Of a DNA stretch of 64,000 nt, positions 12,945 to 25,018 are shown piece by piece (position 1 is the first letter of the stretch; the number at the start of each line of letters is the position of its first letter). A program made the position numbers and the translations under genes. Under the pieces are notes generated by a model, which was given only the letters and a program-made list of their open reading frames with translations, was not told the origin of the DNA and searched no databases. The DNA comes from Zeugodacus cucurbitae (taxonomy: Eukaryota > Arthropoda > Insecta > Diptera > Tephritidae), in the NCBI RefSeq assembly GCF_028554725.1, contig NC_071667.1, forward strand, positions 12,011,501 through 12,075,500, written 5' to 3'.

Positions 12945-13640
12945 CACCCGAGTTTCGGTCCTTTGCGATACCAGATGAAGTATGAGCCGTTGCCTTGACA
13001 ACTCAGGTCAAGCGCACAAGAGGTTATCCACTGTTTCTCTTTGTTCTCCTTTCTCTTGACATTTCCTACAGTCATCTCGATCCGTCAGACCCATCTTACA
13101 AGTATGTGCCGCCAACAGACAGTGGCCGGTGAGAATTCCAATCATGCTCCTACAGTTCCTTCTATCGAGCGAGAATACGAATTTTATGTATTTCTGGTTT
13201 ACCGCTTTATACATGGCTTTAGCGGTTTTGCAAACCGGTATATTTTTCCAGCGCGTTATGATCTTCCTTGTCATGCTCCTGTCAAGATCATCGTATAGAC
13301 AGTGCATGGGTTTGCCATTACCAGTGTTGGTCTGGATGAACCACCACTTTTGACAATTCCGTCTACAATCTCGTTGCCTTCAATGCCTTTGAGGCCTGGC
13401 GCCCAGTAGAAGTGTAGCCACTTGTTCCTGGCAACTGCCACCCTTGTACTCAATATATTTATTGTCGAGATGGTCGAAACGAGGTTATTGCCTTGATTGC
13501 TGCAGAACTATCCACGAAGATATTGACACTGGAGTAGCCGGCTGTTGCACTGGAGACAACAGGAGCTAGCTGCGGCTTTCCCAATAGCAAACACCTCCGC
13601 TTGAAATATACTGCTGTAATTCATGCAGTCGAACGAAATA
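12945..13640 (-). pseudogene. LINE fragment: RNase H plus zinc-knuckle C-terminus, decayed
   Basis: Minus-strand pieces in more than one frame read APGLKGIEGNEIVDGI (RNase H-type 'PGHxGIEGNE' block, about 13400), MHCLYDDLDRSMTRK (about 13300), and RSMIGILTGHCLLAAH followed by CRKCQEKGE (about 13150-13050), the Cys-rich tail found after RNase H in I/R1/LOA-type non-LTR retrotransposons. Frameshifts and stops separate them and the reverse transcriptase is absent. The same family recurs at 34569-35640 and 62465-63130, which supports it being a repeat. It lies between inverted copies R1 and R2. Confidence 0.75.
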
Positions 13641-14084
13641 ATTTGGACCTAAGTTATATCAAATGATTGAATGGAATGGCCTCCATTCCTAATCTTTTTT
13701 ACGATTTATACATATAACCATAGAATAAGTGGAAGTAGCATTGTACGAAATACTAGATAGAGATCCCGAATGACAAATAATTCTAAATAACCATTCGTGA
13801 AATAAGAGAAAAGCAAAATTAAACTTCAAATTCGATTGGAAAGGCTGATGGCTGGTTTTAACATCGAGAAAATTCAAAATTACAGAAAATATAAAATGTA
13901 TTTAAAGGTTTTAAATTTGGAAACAATATGCATTTGTAAAATAGTCGTTCATAGGATTTGGTACAACTATCAAGATTTTCGTAAAATAGTCCCAGGATTA
14001 CCGTAGATCTCGTTAAACAATGTACAGATTTTGAGTTTATTTGAATATGTATAAATGTGTGTACAATAGTATAAAAAATTAGTA
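13641..14084. other. intergenic, nothing recognised
   Basis: AT-rich sequence between the LINE fragment and R2; no frame with a motif, no clear repeat. Confidence 0.5.
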
Positions 14085-15287
14085 TTTTTATACTCTCGCA
14101 ACAAATGTTGCTAAAGAGAGTATTATAGTGTTGTTCACATAACGGTTGTTTGTAACACCCAAAACTAAACGAGTTAGATATAGGGTTATGTATACCAAAG
14201 TGATCAGGGTGAAGAGTGGAGTTCAAATCCTAATGTCTGTCTGTCCGTCCGTCTGTGCAAGCTGTAACTTGAGTAAAAATTAAGATATCTTGATGAAGCT
14301 TGGCACACTTATTTTTTGGCACCATAGGAAGGTTGCTTTCGAAAATGAGCAAAATCGGACAACTGCCACGCCCACAAAATGGCGAAAACCGAAAACACAT
14401 AAAGTGCCATAACTAAGCCATAAATAAAGCTATGGAAATAAAATTTGGTATGAAGGATCGCACTATAAAGGGGCATATTTGGATGTAATTTTTTTGGGGA
14501 AGTGGGCGTGGCCCCCTACTAAGTTTTTTGTACATATCTCGCAAACAAATAGAGCTATATAAACCAAACTTTCTGCAGTCATTTTTTTTAGCCACTTCCT
14601 AATACATTCCAAAAATGAAAGAAATCGGATAATAACCACGCCCACCTCCCATACAAAAGTTAGGTTGAAAATTACTAAAAGTGGGTTAACTCACTAGCGA
14701 AAAACGTAAGAAACACTAAATTTCACATAAGAAATGGCAGATGAAAGCTGCACTCAGATTTTTTTACAAAATGGAAAATGGGCGTGGCGTTGCCCACTTA
14801 TGGGTCAAAAACCATATCTCAGGAACTACTCGACCGATTTCAACGAAACTTGGTTTGTAATAGTTTCCTTACATCCCAATAATATGTTGTGAAAATTGGC
14901 CAAATCGCTTCACAACTACGCCTACTTCCTATATACCAGATCTTTGAAAACAATCTGAATCGTTTACTTTACAATATATAAAGTAAGCACTAGTGAAGAT
15001 ATCGGTGCAGCACTTTGCACAAATACTATGTTAATAGTGTGGCAGCCCCATTATAAAAATCGCCGAAATCGGACCATAGGTTTTTAAGGCCCCATATATC
15101 GAACACGAGGACCTCGGTACTTCTATCCTAATATTATGGTTTCCAACTTTCAATGGACTTTATACAATATATATGACGAATATGAGGGTCAAATTGTGTA
15201 TTATATAATATAAACAAAGTTAAATAAATAAATTGCGAGAGTATAAAATGTTCGGTTACACCCGAACATAGCCCTTCCTTACTTGTT
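14085..15287 (-). mobile_element. Family R element, copy R2 (full length, inverted)
   Basis: Begins TTTTTATACTCTCGCAAC then GTTGC (palindromic end) and ends GCGAGAGTATAAAATG, hairpin ATGTTCGG/CCGAACAT with TTACAC loop, and CCTTCCTTACTTGTT. It therefore runs opposite to R1. CCACGCCC-type boxes lie at 14366, 14504 (reverse), 14636, 14780 (reverse) and a degenerate one near 14915, giving spacings of about 132-144 bp. Conserved A/T-rich modules ending AAACTTGG or AAATTTGG recur between them (14303, 14448, 14573, 14724, 14853, 15018). No coding frame. Confidence 0.8.
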
Positions 15288-17407
15288 ATTTATGTCTAAA
15301 TTTTTAGTATTGGCATATCAGTTAATAAATGATAAGTTAATGGAAGATCTAAAAAAAATAATATAATTGTAACACATACATATGTATATAGTTTTATAAA
15401 ACAAGAAATATGTATTACAATTATACAAAATTTTTTATTTATACTTTATAGTTTTATTTATTGAATAAAAAATTCCTAACCTAACAATTAATTGCGTTGG
15501 TAGAATTTCCATATACATATCTATAACATTTAATTTTAATTTGCTGATAATTTTGTAATTTATTTCGTACGCCAACATATCATCCTTTTAATTAGTGCAA
15601 ACGAAAAATTTAAATAGCTGCATAAATCAATTGAAACTTTTCAATTGAATTTTTCGTAAATAAATGAGGCACTCAACTCAAGTGAAGGAACAAAAAACTG
15701 CATTTCTTTTCAATTTATTTTGTATAAAGATAAATAAATAAATCGGTCAGGTGCTAAGCAGTGCACGCAGCGGGTGCCACGCACAGCAAACGAGCATTTG
15801 AATTCTGGACACAACGCATACTCTTAACGAATATACACACGCACATACATAGCCACAGAGAAAAGGTTGGGGTACCACATGCGTTAATATGTATGGAGGG
15901 GCATGGGAATCCGATTGGCTTATGCTGTGAGGCAACATATAATAAAAATAACAAAAACACAAAATGTTATGTAATGTGAAAAATATGCACAATTAAAAAA
16001 ATATACATAAATATGTGTATAAACTTACATACTTACACATATGTATGAGTACGCATGTGGTAAGTGTGAATATTGATTTTTTCCAGCTTCAATTATTTGT
16101 GAAATACTTAGTTGCTCTCAAGTGCCAAAACCTGCAACTAAATTAACCAAATGGCAGCCACTAGCAACAAACAAGCACGCGTCACTCACACACACTTGTA
16201 CTCGAATGCCTGCAGCACTATTGTTGCACCCGCCAGACCCGTTGGCGCACAATGCCAACACTTGTTACCCATCGAGTACTTGTTGTAAAACTCCGACACT
16301 TAAACAAGATAAACAAATCCGCCCACATCGTAGCCCAACAATCAAATGCCAATTCACATTTCATGTGTAGTGACCGGCGAATGCGTCAATCCCGACGAAC
16401 GCCACAAACGGCCAGCCGTGTCGATGCGCATCGGAAATGTTATTCTTTGTAAATCAATCCGTTTGGCTTATCACTAGCACCTATTTGTGGCCGCTCTCGC
16501 TCACTCAGCCGTCTGTCCATCCGTCCGTCCAGTGGGGACCGCCTGTTGTTGCATTTCATGTCATCAACTTTTGTCAGCATCGACAGCCTTGCCAATTTGC
16601 GGCGCATCGAACAGTTTTACTTAACATATATAGATATATGTACGATGTACATTTATGCATGTAGTATATATCCATCTATTTTTAGCATTTAAAATTCTAG
16701 CATTAAAAAGAAAGTAAAGTAACCTACACAAACAAGTAAACATTCAAAGTGTGACACGAGCGCACCGAGTAGCACTTGCCACACGCTGTGTGGGTAAGGA
16801 CACCTATCCAGGAGTTTGTTCGATTCCTTTGGGAGGTCACCCATTTGTACGGTATCTTTGCTTATTCCATTTGATTTGTTATTTATTTATTTAGTTGGCC
16901 TTAAGTGCTCGTTCGTCCCGCTGGTTTTAAACGAAATTTATTTGTATTTAAGCATTTTTCGGTTGATTTTCCTTTCCGCTTATTCATTTTAAGTGGCATT
17001 TGTTTATGTTTTTCCATAGTTTGAGTGCGTGTTTGTGTTTTTGACAAGGACATACAATTGTTGTCGTATTTGCTGATTAGTCAGGATGTCATATATATGT
17101 ACATCAATTTCGAAACATGTCTGTGTATTGAGTGCTAATTAACTTTTCAACTTTTGCTATAAATACATTCAATGAAAATTTAATGCCAATTGAAAAATAA
17201 TTGATCTTGTTTGGTTTGTAGAAACATTGATACTGACGAATACAACAAACAGGTGCTACAAATCAAATTTGCGTTTATCATAGAATAGCGGCAGTATTAG
17301 TCTAAATTAGCCAAATATTTGATATAAATAGAACAAAAAACTGGTAAAAATAAACTGTTAACTTAGAAAACTAGAACTCAAAACTTTCAAAATTATTACC
17401 GAATAAC
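15288..17407. other. intergenic, nothing recognised
   Basis: AT-rich with CA- and GT-rich short runs; a less AT-rich patch at about 15750-16660 opens several overlapping frames on both strands, none with a motif. No transposon end recognised. Confidence 0.5.
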
Positions 17408-18053
17408 TTTTTTAGACACTCGCAACAAAGTTGCTAAGAGAGTACTATAGTTTTGTTCACATAACGGTTGTTTGTAACACTCAAAACTAAACGAGTTAGA
17501 TATAGGGTTATATATACCAAAGTGATCAGGGTGAAGAGTGGAGTTCAAATCCGGATGTCTGTCTGCCCGTCCTTCCTTCCGTCCGTCCGTCCGTCTGTGC
17601 AAGCTGTAACTTGAGTATAAATTGAGATATCTTGATGAAATTTGGCACACTTGTTTCTCGGCACCACAGAAAGTTTGCTTTTGAAGATAGGCAAAATCGG
17701 ACCACAGCCACGCCCACAAAATGGCGAAAACACATAAAGTGCCATAACTATGCCATAAATAAATTTTGGCACAAAGGATCGCTTAATGCTTAAATTCAGT
17801 ACGGGAAACACCAGAAGCCTTAAATTTCATTATAAAGAAGGTACAGAAGGACCCCACCCAAATTGGTACACAAAATTTTAAGTGGGTGTGGCTCCGCCCA
17901 GAACTACGCCTATACAAGAACTTTAAAGTCCATCTGAATCGTTTGCTTTATAATATATAAATTAAGCACTAGTGAAGATATCGGAACTTTGCATAAATAC
18001 TACATTTATAGGGGAGGCCGGTCACAACCGAACTTAGCCCTTCCTTACTTGTT
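17408..18053 (-). mobile_element. Family R element, copy R3 (internally deleted)
   Basis: Both ends are recognisable (TAGACACTCGCAAC-AAA-GTTGC at left; GTCACAACCGAACTTAG and CCTTCCTTACTTGTT at right), but the copy is about half the length of R1/R2: several internal repeat units are missing and the GTTCGG hairpin arm is damaged. The GTCCGTCCGTCCGTC tract is expanded here (about 17575-17595). Confidence 0.75.
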
Positions 18054-18119
18054 TTGGTTATATTTATATCTTCAATTTTTTGACAGTCATTTGCCGCTGC
18101 CGCTTTTATTTAGGGAAGG

Positions 18120-18790
18120 CAATAACTAAGATTTGACTCTATCGTTGAGTGTTCGTTGCACAGCATTCAAAGATGTAGTCTTACTGTGATAGGGGCTACA
18201 AAGAACGACTGGATCAAGGTGTCATGGAACCCATGCCGATAATCAGTCTGGCTGGGGGCCATTAAATAACCCAAACTCGAACGGTTCTTACGGATATCTG
18301 GAGCCCTACGTTGCGCCTTAGTTACTTAGCGGGGGATATGCGACAGTGGACCTGCTTTCTCCCAAACTCGTGTGTCCAAAATCTGAGTAAAAACACACAA
18401 ATTATTAAAAAACCAGAAGTGTCCGGCGTTCCTTCAAAAACACGGAAGGAACGAGTTGTTTAGAGAGAGAATCTGCAAACAAACGCAAGCACTAGTACTG
18501 GAACTACAGCTAACCCTAGCGCCAGGAAGGCAACAATATCAGCTGCGTAGGCTGAATTTGGCTTCAAAGCAAAGAATGGTCCATATTTAAAGTGGAAGAT
18601 CCAACAAAGGCTAAGTATGCGGAGAAGCGTCGTATGTCTATTTAATTAGGAGAGTAGAAAAACAACAGCCACAAACGGAGGAGCTCCAAATTTCCATCGA
18701 CTGTGTCAAAGTGGTTCTACCGAGCTTCAATCTGGAACCACCAGTAACTGCGGCAAAGTGACAGAGATCAGCTAAGTAGTCAGCAAAAAA
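18120..18790 (+). pseudogene. Probable 5' region of a LINE (leader/ORF1-like), decayed
   Basis: GC-richer block unlike its flanks. Translating around 18420-18560 gives SVPSKTRKERV and RENLQTNAS, then ANPSARKATISAA, interrupted by stops, which resembles the low-complexity Ser/Thr/Lys-rich ORF1 start of fly non-LTR elements; the preceding GGATATCTGG...TTAGCGGGGGATATG stretch looks like a LINE leader. No endonuclease or reverse transcriptase follows. The assignment rests on general resemblance only. Confidence 0.3.
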
Positions 18791-20317
18791 ACCAAATACG
18801 AAGAATGAAATAAACAACCAATACTTTATGTGAAAATTAAAAACATGTATTCTCTATTTTCTTCTCCGATCTGTACACCATATATGTATTTACAAATATT
18901 AATTGTTATAAACGCAGTAGCAAACCAACTATGCTTCCATCAACTGTACCTATTGCTCACTGTCGAATGTAGAGAATCAAAAAATTAACTTTACTCGCAC
19001 CTTTAAGGACATCACGCCCACAAGCAAACAAACAAACTCATTTCACAGAAATTGATAAACCAATGGGTCAGTCATAAATCACCAGACTTCAGCTTATAGC
19101 AAAATTAGCGTAGCAAATGGGAATTGTTTGCGAACGCTTCTCTGTAGGCCGGACCATGGCTAAGCAGAGTCAATTTCTCGCCCATTGACACAAACAGTAT
19201 ATTTGCTTACCGCTTGACTTTGACGCGCAGGTATGTCAATACATTCACATACGTTTACATATATATGTGAGTAAATATCAGGTAATTGACGTGGTACGAT
19301 CCTTCTTTAGAGAGTGATGTTGCAAAACCAACAGCAATAAAGTATTCGTACGCATCGAGTAGAGTTGTTACTTTGGTGTAAATGCATACTGTACAAATGT
19401 TGTAAAATGTGGCATGCAACGCTGTTGTCCTTGCGTTTTCTCACATGCCTTATATGACCTTGTCATATTCTTACCAATACAACAACATAAAATAATGTTC
19501 GTGTGTGTGTGTGTCAAGTTTGTTTGTGGCGTGGTTGTTTACATACGATAGCGGTTTTTGTTGTTGTTGCATTATTCGCAATTCCCAACCATTGATGTTG
19601 TAAATTAGACACGCAAAAATTGCACAAAAAAATATTAACAAAATCCCATGTGGCAAGCAAAATTGTAATTGACGTCTACTATTGTGTCATCCGCAGCGAA
19701 ATTAACTTTGCGAAATGTTTTCAGACAACGGTGAGTAGTTTGATTAGCGGTACGAAAGCCAAGGTCACAGTAAAATTCGCAAAAGTAAATATAATAATTA
19801 GCTGGTTTTGCAACATAACCATACATCCTGCGTTTGTTGATTTCGATATATCGACCTTTCGGTATATTTTTTATTCTAACATTAAAATAACAGCAAAAAA
19901 GCGTTGTGCGTTTCTTTTCATTTTTTTCGATTTTGTTTTGGTATCAAAACAATTTTTATTCTCTCTTCCGTGAAAGAAAGGTTCTCAGAGTTACTCAAAC
20001 TTCCTTTAGATAAAAAAATAAATATACTTACTTTAAAAAATTTAAATATGCTTACGGTACGATTTAATATTATCAAGACTCAATAAGTGTAGAAAAATAA
20101 AATATTTTTATACATCCTTGCTATTATAGAAGAAGTTCATGGTTCTCCCAAAATCACAAATTCTGACAAATACAAAAAGAAATATTGTAGAAGAGTTGGA
20201 CTATGTTTCGCCCTCAAACAAAATGGTCCATTCTGTCAATTTGAAAAGCTTTACGACACAAAATGTTACTAGATTTAACAAACCTCATTACATTGCTTCG
20301 ACTTTGCCTAAGTAACA
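18791..20317. other. intergenic, nothing recognised
   Basis: AT-rich; a short GT run at about 19501-19513. The frames at 19620-19973 and 19904-20086 are open by composition only. Confidence 0.5.
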
Positions 20318-20446
20318 ACAAGTAAGGAAGGGCTAAGTTCGGGTATAACCGAACATTTTATAATCTCGCAATTTATTTATTTATTTAATTTTATTAATAT
20401 AACGCACAATTTGACACCCACATATTCCTCACATATATGGTATAAA
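20318..20446 (+). mobile_element. Family R element, copy R4, left part
   Basis: ACAAGTAAGGAAGGGCTAAG, hairpin GTTCGG-GTATAA-CCGAAC and TTTTATAATCTCGCAA mark the left end. The copy is cut at 20446 by RTE copy A; the last 12 bases, ATATGGTATAAA (20435-20446), are repeated at 23397-23408 where R4 resumes. Confidence 0.85.
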
Positions 20447-23396
20447 GGAGGATGGAGTCATATGTAGAAGTTCACGTAAGTGAGGAAAGTTTCTGACTGC
20501 CATTCACTTGGGAGTGGCCAGGAACGATTCTTTTACATGTGGCTCAAGCAGCTCACAACTTCCGGTCTTAGACCAAGTATCCTCTGGGTAGCCAACAGAC
20601 ATCCGTCTGGAAGCGAGCTAAAGTGAGAAGGCGAATCCCGCTTATGCGGTTGTGCGTAGGGCTTGGGACCCACCACATAAAAACGAATAACCAGTGAATA
20701 AGAAACACAGGCCTCGGATGAGAAACCCCCCTTTTGATGACGACCACGGCAAACTTATAAAGGACTATGATTTAAGGGCATGCACCTGGAATGTCCGGAC
20801 CCTTAATTGGGAAGGTGCCTCTGCCCAGCTGGTTGATGTCCTCGTAAGAGTAAAGGCTGACGTCACCGCAATCCAAGAAATGCGATGGACGGGACAAGGA
20901 CGGAAGAAGGTGGGACCTTGTGACATCTACTACAGCGGCCATATAAAGGAGCACAAATTCGGTGTTGGATTTGTGGTGGGAGAGAGACTACGTCACCGAG
21001 TCCTGGCATTCACCCCGGTGGATGAACGTCTTGCCACAATCCGCATCAAAGCGAGGTTCTTCAACATATCGCTGATTTGCGCCCACGCCCCGACGGAAGA
21101 GAAGGACGAAGTGATCAAAGATACCTTCTATAAGCGCCTAGAACGTACCTATGAGCGCTGCCCCCGCCACGATGTCAAAATCGTGCTTGGCGATTTCAAC
21201 GCTAGGGTGGGTAAAGAAGGTGTCTTTGGCACAACAGTCGGAAAATTCAGCCTCCATGACGAAACATCACCAAACGGTCTGAGGCTGATCGACTTCGCCG
21301 GGGCCCGAAATATGGTCATCTGTAGTACTAGATTCCAGCATAAGAAAATCCATCAAGCTACTTGGCTGTCCCCGGATCGAATCACTCGCAACCAGATCGA
21401 TCATGTTGTGATAGATGGACGACATGTCTCCAGTGTTTTTGATGTGCGTACGCTTCGTGGTCCCAACATCGACTCGGACCACTATCTTGTAGCAGCTAAG
21501 ATACGCCTCTGTGTAGAAAAGCGCACACGTCAACAAACACAAGGAAGGTTCGACATCGAGAAGCTGCAATCACAACCGACAGCCGAACGATTTTCTACTC
21601 GACTTGCACTCCTGCTCTCTGAGAGCACTCATCAGCATCTCGGTATAAGGGAGCTGTGGGACGGCATATCAAACTCCTTACGTACAGCTGCAACCGAAAC
21701 CATTGGCTTTCGGAAAAGCCAAAAAACAGCTGGTATGATGAGGATTGTCGTCTCGCAGTGGAGAGAAAACAGACTGCCTACCTCGCAATGCTGCGATCGA
21801 CCGCAACACGAGCGGGATGGGAAAGATACCGAGAGCTGAAGAGGGAAGCGAGACGCATTTGCAAACAAAAAAAGAAAGAGGCCGAAATGCGTGAGTATGA
21901 AGAGCTTGACAAGCTGGCCGACAGGGGTAATGCTCGAAAATTTTACGAAAAGATCCGACGACTAACTGAAGGTTTCAAGACCGGAGCACACTCCTGTAGG
22001 ACCCCCAGAGGTGATCTAGTTATTGATGACCAGAGTATACTGAGTTTGTGGAGGGAACACTTCTCCAGCCTGTTGAATGGCAGTGAAAGTACAACACCAG
22101 GAGATGGCGAACCCGATTCCCCAATCGACGACGATGGAGCAGATGTTCCATTGCCCGACCGTGAAGAAATTCGAATAGCAATTACCCGCTTGAAGAACAA
22201 CAAGGCGGCGGGGGCCGATGGATTGCCGGCCGAGCTATTCAAATACGGCGGCGAAGAGCTGATAAGGTGCATGCATCAGCTTCTTTGCGAAATATGGTCG
22301 GAAGAGAGCATGCCCGACGATTGGAATCTCAGTGTACTCTGCCCAATCCACAAAAAGGGAGACCCCACAATCTGCGCCACCTATCGTGGGATAAGCCTCC
22401 TTAACATCGCTTATAAGGTTCTATCGAGCGTACTGTGTGAAAGACTAAAGCCCACCGTCAACAAACTGATTGGACCTTATCAGTGTGGCTTTAGACCTGG
22501 AAAATCAACAACTGACCAGATATTCACCATGCGCCAAATCTTGGAGAAGACCCGTGAAAAAAGGATCGACACACACCATCTATTTGTCGACTTTAAAGCT
22601 GCTTTCGACAGCACGAAAAGGAGCTGCCTTTATGCCGCGATGTCTGAATTTGGTATCCCCGCAAAACTAATACGGCTGTGTAAGTTGACGTTGAGCAACA
22701 CCAAAAGCTCCGTCAGGATCGGGAAGGACCTCTCCGAGCCGTTCGATACCAAACGAGGTTTCAGACAAGGTGACTCGCTATCGTGCGACTTCTTTAACTT
22801 GATGGTGGAGAAAATTATAAGAGCTGCAGAGCTAAATAGAGAAGGTACAATCTTCTACAAGAGTGTACAGCTACTGGCGTACGCCGATGATATCGATATC
22901 ATTGGAAACAACACCCGCGCCGTTAGTTCTGCTTTTTCCCGCCTGGATAAGGAAGCGAAGCGAATGGGTCTGGAGGTGAACGAGGACAAGACGAAATATC
23001 TCCTGTCATCAAACAAACAGTCAGCGCATTCGCGTCTTGGCTCCCACGTCACTGTTGACAGTCATAACTTTGAAGTTGTAGATAATTTCGTATACCTAGG
23101 AACCAACATTAACACCGATAATAATGTCAGCCTTGAAATCCAACGCAGAATCACTCTTGCCAACAGGTGCTACTATGGACTGAGTAGGCAATTGAAAAGT
23201 AAAGTCCTCTCTCGACGAACAAAAATAAAGAGGAAGAGGGAGACCTCCACTCTGGTGGAAGGACCAGGTGGAGAAGGACCTGTCTTCACTTGGTATTACC
23301 AATTGGCGCCAAACCGTCAAAAGGAGAGATGCGTGGCGCACTGTTGTGGACTCGGCTATAACCGCGTAAGCAGTTTCTACGCCAGTTAAGAAGAAG
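20447..23396 (+). mobile_element. RTE-clade non-LTR retrotransposon, copy A (5'-complete, inactivated)
   Basis: Starts GGAGGATGGAGTCATATG and ends GCCAGTT plus AAGAAG repeats, flanked by the 12-bp target-site duplication ATATGGTATAAA. One ORF layout (endonuclease then reverse transcriptase), very short 3' UTR and a microsatellite tail fit the RTE clade. About 270 bp of 5' UTR precede the coding region; the first ~100 bp can fold (see copy C). It sits inside R4, so it inserted after R4. Belongs with copy B to an AAG-tailed subfamily. Confidence 0.9.
20718..23369 (+). pseudogene. RTE endonuclease-reverse transcriptase, frameshifted and deleted
   Basis: ATG at 20718 (the in-frame GTG 24 bases earlier directly follows a stop). 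First frame carries the apurinic-type endonuclease: ACTWNVRTLN, QEMRWTGQG, LGDFNARVG, NQIDHVVIDG and SDHYLVAAK. A one-base loss near 21730 (relative to copy C) shifts the frame to the downstream one, which holds the reverse transcriptase: YQCGFRPGKST, FVDFKAAFDS, GFRQGDSLSC, LAYADDIDIIG. At about 23230 the coding sequence jumps from RRTKIK straight to the GGSRGRGRPP region of the tail, losing roughly 310 bp and again changing frame; the ancestral stop TAA is at 23367-23369. Not functional. Confidence 0.9.
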
Positions 23397-23871
23397 ATAT
23401 GGTATAAATCCTTATGAAGAAACCTTTATAATGAAATTTAAGGTTTTCTAGTCCTTTCCCTTACTGAATTATAGCATTTTTATTAGTTTTCACTATAACC
23501 TTTGTATTATCCGATTTCCTCTATTTTTGGACTGTATAAAGGACTCTTGAAAGTTTGGTTAATATAGATTTAGTAGGTTACGAGATATGAAATACAAAAA
23601 ACTTAATAGTGGGCGAAGCCATGCCCACTTTCCCAAAAAACGTTCATTCAAATATGCCCCTTCCTAGTGCGATCCTTTTTACCAAATTTTACTCGTTACA
23701 GATTGCAGGGACGGACATACATCCGAACATCAGACATCCGAATTTCAAATCTACTCTTCAACCTGATCACTTTGGTATATACATATATGTAACTCCATAC
23801 CTAACTCGATTACTTTTAGGTGAACAAAACTATTATACTCTCTTAGCAACTTTGTTGCGAGAGTATAAAAA
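23397..23871 (+). mobile_element. Family R element, copy R4, right part
   Basis: Resumes at the duplicated ATATGGTATAAA. Contains TTTGTATTATCCGATTTCCTC, an AGTGGGCGAAGCC box, a short GGGACGGACATACATCC tract and the palindromic right end CTCTTAGCAAC-TTT-GTTGCGAGAG followed by TATAAAA. Shorter and more diverged than R1/R2, with some internal units lost. Confidence 0.8.
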
Positions 23872-25018
23872 TAAATATTTTTCTTTATGAGCTCAAATCG
23901 AGATGCTAAGTAAGAATATTGTCGAAATAGATCCTTCAATATTGTGCCATATCACAAAATTTTTAACTAATTGATTTGGAAAACTAATAAAATAATTTTT
24001 AATATATATTTTAATTTATTTCACACATTTCGTGCATGCACAAATATATTTAGTATTTTTTAATATTACAAACATATTTTGGACAAACGAAAATCCAAAA
24101 AAAAAAACATGTCTCAACATGTACAAAAATATTAAAATTACATACACACGCGCATTACATTTTGCTTTTACATTTTTTGCCTATAAATTTTGATTTTATG
24201 ACTTTTGGTCTAGCTTAGTACGATGACTCTGTCCTTGCCAAGGTCGAAAAAATTTCTAATTGCTAGTTGTAAATTTCTGTACATCAACATTTTTCAGCAT
24301 TTTTGTTTTTTCCCTATTCATTCATTGTGTAAAATATTTGTAAATTTATATTTTTTAATTTTTAGAATTTACACTATGTTTATTTTTATAATAATACTTG
24401 CTTGCAGTAACATAAATTGCAATTTCGTCACGGTCTTGTTGCCTTCATATAAGCATCCGTGTATTCATGTATGTGTGTGTGTTTGCCTATGATTGTTTGT
24501 TTGTTTACTTGTGTGTGTAAATGAGGTTTTCGAAACAATTTGACTTAATGCTTGACTTTCTCGGAAGGGTTAAGTATGCATGAATCGCATTGTTGTTGGT
24601 GGCTAACTAACGGCCGAATGGGTTATTTCTTGAACGCTGTTGTATGGCATGTTTACCATCAAATATGTCACAAATTGACATCGTAAATGACCGAGTAAGT
24701 GGACGGTGAAGGACAGACACCGAGAAAATGTTTCAATAAAAATGTAGTTTATGCTTTTCACATGCAAAGGTCATAAAAATTGAAACGGTATTGAATTGCT
24801 TTGAGGTAAAGGATTGTGTTTTACTTTTATTTATTACTTTTTTTTGGAAAATCAAGCAGATGGTTGGTAAAATTAAGGTAATACGAGCCAAATTTGTTAT
24901 CCTTCCTCTAGGCAGTTTTGCCATAAGTGTATAAGTAAGAAAACATAACCTAATTTACTTTTATGCCAAAAATTGTGTGACCTTAATTGTTGTTTTTAGA
25001 ACACTTTTTATAGATAAT
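23872..25018. other. intergenic, nothing recognised
   Basis: Very AT-rich, with a GTGTGTGTGTGTTTG run near 24473-24486. The 89-codon frame at 24223-24492 is F/I/L-rich by composition and shows no motif. Confidence 0.5.
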
